Positions 32,147-34,250 of a stretch of DNA of 34,250 nucleotides are shown piece after piece; position 1 is the stretch's first letter; each line of letters starts with the position of its first letter. The position numbers were made by a program, and so were the translations under genes. The notes under the pieces are model-generated. The model was not told the DNA's origin, made no database searches, and saw nothing but the letters and a program-made list of their open reading frames with translations. Origin of the DNA: an uncultured Lactobacillus sp. (lineage in GTDB: Bacteria; Bacillota; Bacilli; Lactobacillales; Lactobacillaceae); contig CAMLMR010000007.1 in NCBI GenBank assembly GCA_946481335.1, forward strand, positions 1 through 34,250, given 5' to 3'.

Positions 32147-33025
32147 TTAATATTGATATTCTTCTAATATGTCTTTGGCAGTAAGTACTGGTTTCGCACC
32201 AGACTGAATTAAATCATTACAACCAACCGATAATTCGCTATCAATCCTTCCTGGAACTGATAAAACGTTGCGGTTATTTTGTAGTGCTAAATTGGCAGTT
32301 ATTAAACTACCAGATCTATATTTGGCCTCCGTCACCAATATAGAACGTACCAATCCAGCTATAATTCGATTTCTTTCAGGAAAATGATATCTCGCTGGTC
32401 TACACCCAACTGGATATTCGCTTAGCAACAAATGATTTTTAGCAATCGTTCGTTGTAGCGACTCATTTTCTCTTGGATAATATTGATCTAAACCGGTTCC
32501 AATTACAGCAATCGTTTTTCCCTGATTTGCAATTGCTGCCAAATGAGCTAAACGATCAACTCCTTTGGCTAATCCAGAAACAATTGTAATTCCTTTGCTA
32601 ATAACTTCAGGCATCAATCGCCTAATTACTTCCACAGAGTATTCCGTATTATTTCTAGAACCAACAATTGCTAACGATTCATTTTTTAAGAGATTTAAAT
32701 CACCAAAGTAAAATAGCACAATTGGTGGTAGATAAGCCTCTTTTAAATTCTCCGGATATAAATCATCAATAATTGTTAGCCACTTAACATGATTTATATG
32801 ATGATCAAGTTCATTATTTAATTTATCACTATTGAAAGAATTAATAAATGTTTTTGATTTATTTTTAGATAACATTAATATTTCTGCAATCTCATTTGCA
32901 GTGATATTTAACTCTTCAGGAATAACGTAATAGGTGCTTTTAAGCCACTTATAAAACCTATCTTCCGACTTGATTCCAATTCCTTTTGCTAATTTGATTT
33001 TTAATAGTAACACTCTGGTTTCCAT
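32147..33025 (-). CDS. dprA: DNA-processing protein DprA (Smf)
   Basis: 292 residues. It loads RecA on incoming single strands during natural transformation. An N-terminal helical/SAM-like region (1-70) is followed by the Rossmann-like DprA domain with AIVGSRNNTEYSVE, IVSGLAKGVDRLAHLAAI, AVIGTGLDQYYPRENESL and SVPGRIDSELSVGCNDLI. A C-terminal winged helix is absent or very short. Competence genes are often retained in lactobacilli even when transformation has not been seen. GGAGG precedes the ATG. It lies between rnhB and topA, the normal order. Confidence 0.95.
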   Translation of the reverse strand: METRVLLLKIKLAKGIGIKSEDRFYKWLKSTYYVIPEELNITANEIAEILMLSKNKSKTFINSFNSDKLNNELDHHINHVKWLTIIDDLYPENLKEAYLPPIVLFYFGDLNLLKNESLAIVGSRNNTEYSVEVIRRLMPEVISKGITIVSGLAKGVDRLAHLAAIANQGKTIAVIGTGLDQYYPRENESLQRTIAKNHLLLSEYPVGCRPARYHFPERNRIIAGLVRSILVTEAKYRSGSLITANLALQNNRNVLSVPGRIDSELSVGCNDLIQSGAKPVLTAKDILEEYQY

Positions 33026-33064
33026 AATATACCTCCATTTTTTAAAAGGTATATACGAAAAAAA

Positions 33065-33832
33065 TCACTTAAATAAATCAGAAACAGGTTTAAAACTTCT
33101 TCTATGAATGGGTGTTGCTCCGTATTTATTTAAAGCATCCAAATGCTTCTTGGTTCCATATCCAGCATTACTAGCAAAATCGTATTCGGGATATTGCTTA
33201 TCGTATTGTTTCATTAAGTCATCACGATAAGTCTTAGCTAAAATACTTGCTGCTGAAACACTAGCACTCTTGGCATCACCCTTAATTAATTTTAACTGGT
33301 GTATATCAACGTCAATTTGCATTGCATCAACGATTATTTCTTGTGGCAAATCTTTTAAACCCATCACAGCTTCTTTCATCGCCACTCTGGTTGCTTCATA
33401 AATATTAATATCATCAATTAGTTTATTATCAGCAATGCCATATGAAAAATCAATTGCTTTTGCTTTGATTTGATCAGCTAATTCATATCTCTTCTTTTCA
33501 GAGAGTTGTTTTGAATCATTTACTTCGTAGATATCAAAATCATGAGGTAGCACAACAGCACAAGTTACGACAGGTCCTGCTAAAGGTCCTCTACCGACCT
33601 CATCAACTCCTGCAACAATATTGATTTCTTCTCCCCAGAACTCATGCTCATACTTTAAGCGTTGATGAAATTTTGCTATCTCTTGATTCTTCTTTTCAAT
33701 CTGTTTAACACGCTGTGTGATTAATTTTTGAACACCAACCCTGCTATCATCACGATACTTTTCAAGCACCGCTGAGTTCAAATCATCAACAGATTTTAAA
33801 ATTTCTTTGATATCCTTGATTGATTCAGCCAT
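33065..33832 (-). CDS. rnhB: Ribonuclease HII
   Basis: 255 residues. It nicks DNA at embedded ribonucleotides, starting excision repair. After an N-terminal helical extension (1-70, usual in Firmicutes) comes NIVAGVDEVGRGPLAGPVV with D77 and E78. The third acidic residue lies in VDAMQIDVD and the signature GDAKSASVSAASILAKTYRD follows. It ends with the GTKKHLDALNKYGATPIHRRSF region. It starts 2 bp after the rbgA stop, so coupling is likely. Confidence 0.96.
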   Translation of the reverse strand: MAESIKDIKEILKSVDDLNSAVLEKYRDDSRVGVQKLITQRVKQIEKKNQEIAKFHQRLKYEHEFWGEEINIVAGVDEVGRGPLAGPVVTCAVVLPHDFDIYEVNDSKQLSEKKRYELADQIKAKAIDFSYGIADNKLIDDINIYEATRVAMKEAVMGLKDLPQEIIVDAMQIDVDIHQLKLIKGDAKSASVSAASILAKTYRDDLMKQYDKQYPEYDFASNAGYGTKKHLDALNKYGATPIHRRSFKPVSDLFK

Positions 33833-33834
33833 TG

Positions 33835-34250
33835 TTATTCTTCCTCTTCTGAAGACAAGTCGTTAACATCATCTAAAGTAAAGCGACCAATCTTGCCTTT
33901 TCTTGAATCCAAAATGATTCTCATTGACGCTCTTTCATAGTCATCTTGCATGCCCACTTTTTTAGTGATTTCTAGTAATAAATCAACATCTGATAGTTCC
34001 ATATCATCTTTCGATAAATGATATCTATCGATTAATTCTTGTGGATTAGTGGTTCTAAAGAAGTGAAGTGCAAATAATCCGACATCATCACTATGATAGA
34101 TACTATCTTTAATCGCACCTGTCATCGCTAGTTTATTTGCAATATCATCGTTTTGGAATTTAGGCCATAAAATCCCTGGTGTATCCAATAATTCAAGTTC
34201 ATCACTGGATTTCAACCATTGTTGACCCTTGGTAACTCCGGCACGGTTAC
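33835..34250 (-). CDS. rbgA: Ribosome biogenesis GTPase RbgA (YlqF), C-terminal part; 5' end outside window
   Basis: 138 codons are present; the frame stays open to the right edge, so the true start lies outside. The visible part begins NRAGVTKGQQWLKSSDELEL and continues LLDTPGILWPKF, which is the G3 (DTPG) motif of this circularly permuted GTPase, followed by the RNA-binding C-terminal domain and an acidic end (SSEEEE). RbgA drives late 50S assembly, including uL16 incorporation. It is followed by rnhB, dprA and topA, as in B. subtilis (ylqF-rnhB). Confidence 0.93.
   Translation of the reverse strand, partial: NRAGVTKGQQWLKSSDELELLDTPGILWPKFQNDDIANKLAMTGAIKDSIYHSDDVGLFALHFFRTTNPQELIDRYHLSKDDMELSDVDLLLEITKKVGMQDDYERASMRIILDSRKGKIGRFTLDDVNDLSSEEEE

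Noticed and set aside
1..34250. CRISPR array, insertion sequence, toxin-antitoxin or defence cluster
   Set aside because: No spaced direct repeats, transposases, or defence-type genes were seen on either strand; gene content is housekeeping.

Overview
The window is AT-rich chromosomal DNA from a Firmicute, almost certainly a member of Lactobacillaceae. The evidence is the gene orders (efp-asp23-nusB-folD-xseAB-ispA-tlyA, rplU-prp-rpmA, pbp-rpmG-fthC-rhomboid-yqgQ-glk, miaA-glnR-glnA, pheST-mltG-udk-greA, rbgA-rnhB-dprA-topA-xerC), an L27 with the Firmicute N-terminal extension plus its protease Prp, a T-box leader, a GlnR box, a cre-like site, and a DUF3042 protein, a family I know only from lactobacilli and relatives. 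A small AT-rich genus such as Apilactobacillus or Fructilactobacillus is plausible, but I cannot prove the genus. No phage genes, insertion sequences, CRISPR arrays or plasmid functions are visible: this is core genome, and nearly all genes lie on the minus strand.

Layout, left to right. 1-4134 (minus): folD, xseA, xseB, ispA and tlyA, tightly packed with two 1-nt TAATG-type overlaps; tlyA is cut by the window edge. 4201-5775: efp, an Asp23/Gls24 protein and nusB, closed by a terminator. 5808-6986: rplU with a probable L21 leader, prp and rpmA, driven by a TTGACT-17-TATACT promoter. 6987-7155: a tRNA-Arg(UCU) gene with a perfect consensus promoter and its own terminator. 7182-7694: an unrecognised protein, perhaps a degenerate dUTPase-like fold. 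7744-10539: miaA, glnR and glnA with a perfect GlnR operator before glnR. 10675-10897: a 58-residue DUF3042 gene on the plus strand. 10899-16126: the class B penicillin-binding protein, rpmG, fthC, rhomboid protease, yqgQ, glucokinase and a membrane-anchored rhodanese-like protein with no cysteine.

16241-18838 (plus): a large YfhO-type membrane protein. 18883-24981 (minus): T-box, pheS, pheT, mltG, udk and greA. 24984-26631 (minus): SpoU-type RNA methyltransferase, HD hydrolase and HxlR regulator. 26734-28014 (plus): acylphosphatase and the lipoprotein insertase YidC. 28065-28999 (minus): a LacX-type aldose 1-epimerase with a cre-like site inside its promoter. 29008-34250 (minus): rbgA (partial), rnhB, dprA, topA and xerC.

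The genes serve translation (EF-P, L21, L27, L33, PheRS, tRNA and rRNA modification, ribosome-assembly GTPase), DNA maintenance (ExoVII, TopA, XerC, DprA, RNase HII), envelope growth (PBP, MltG, YidC, prenyl diphosphate synthase, YfhO), and nitrogen and carbon control (GlnR-GlnA, Glk, cre-like site). I found no convincing undescribed multi-gene system. The items most worth a second look are the 7182-7694 protein, the cysteine-less rhodanese, a long hairpin between topA and xerC, the cre-like site, and two palindromes near predicted transcription starts.
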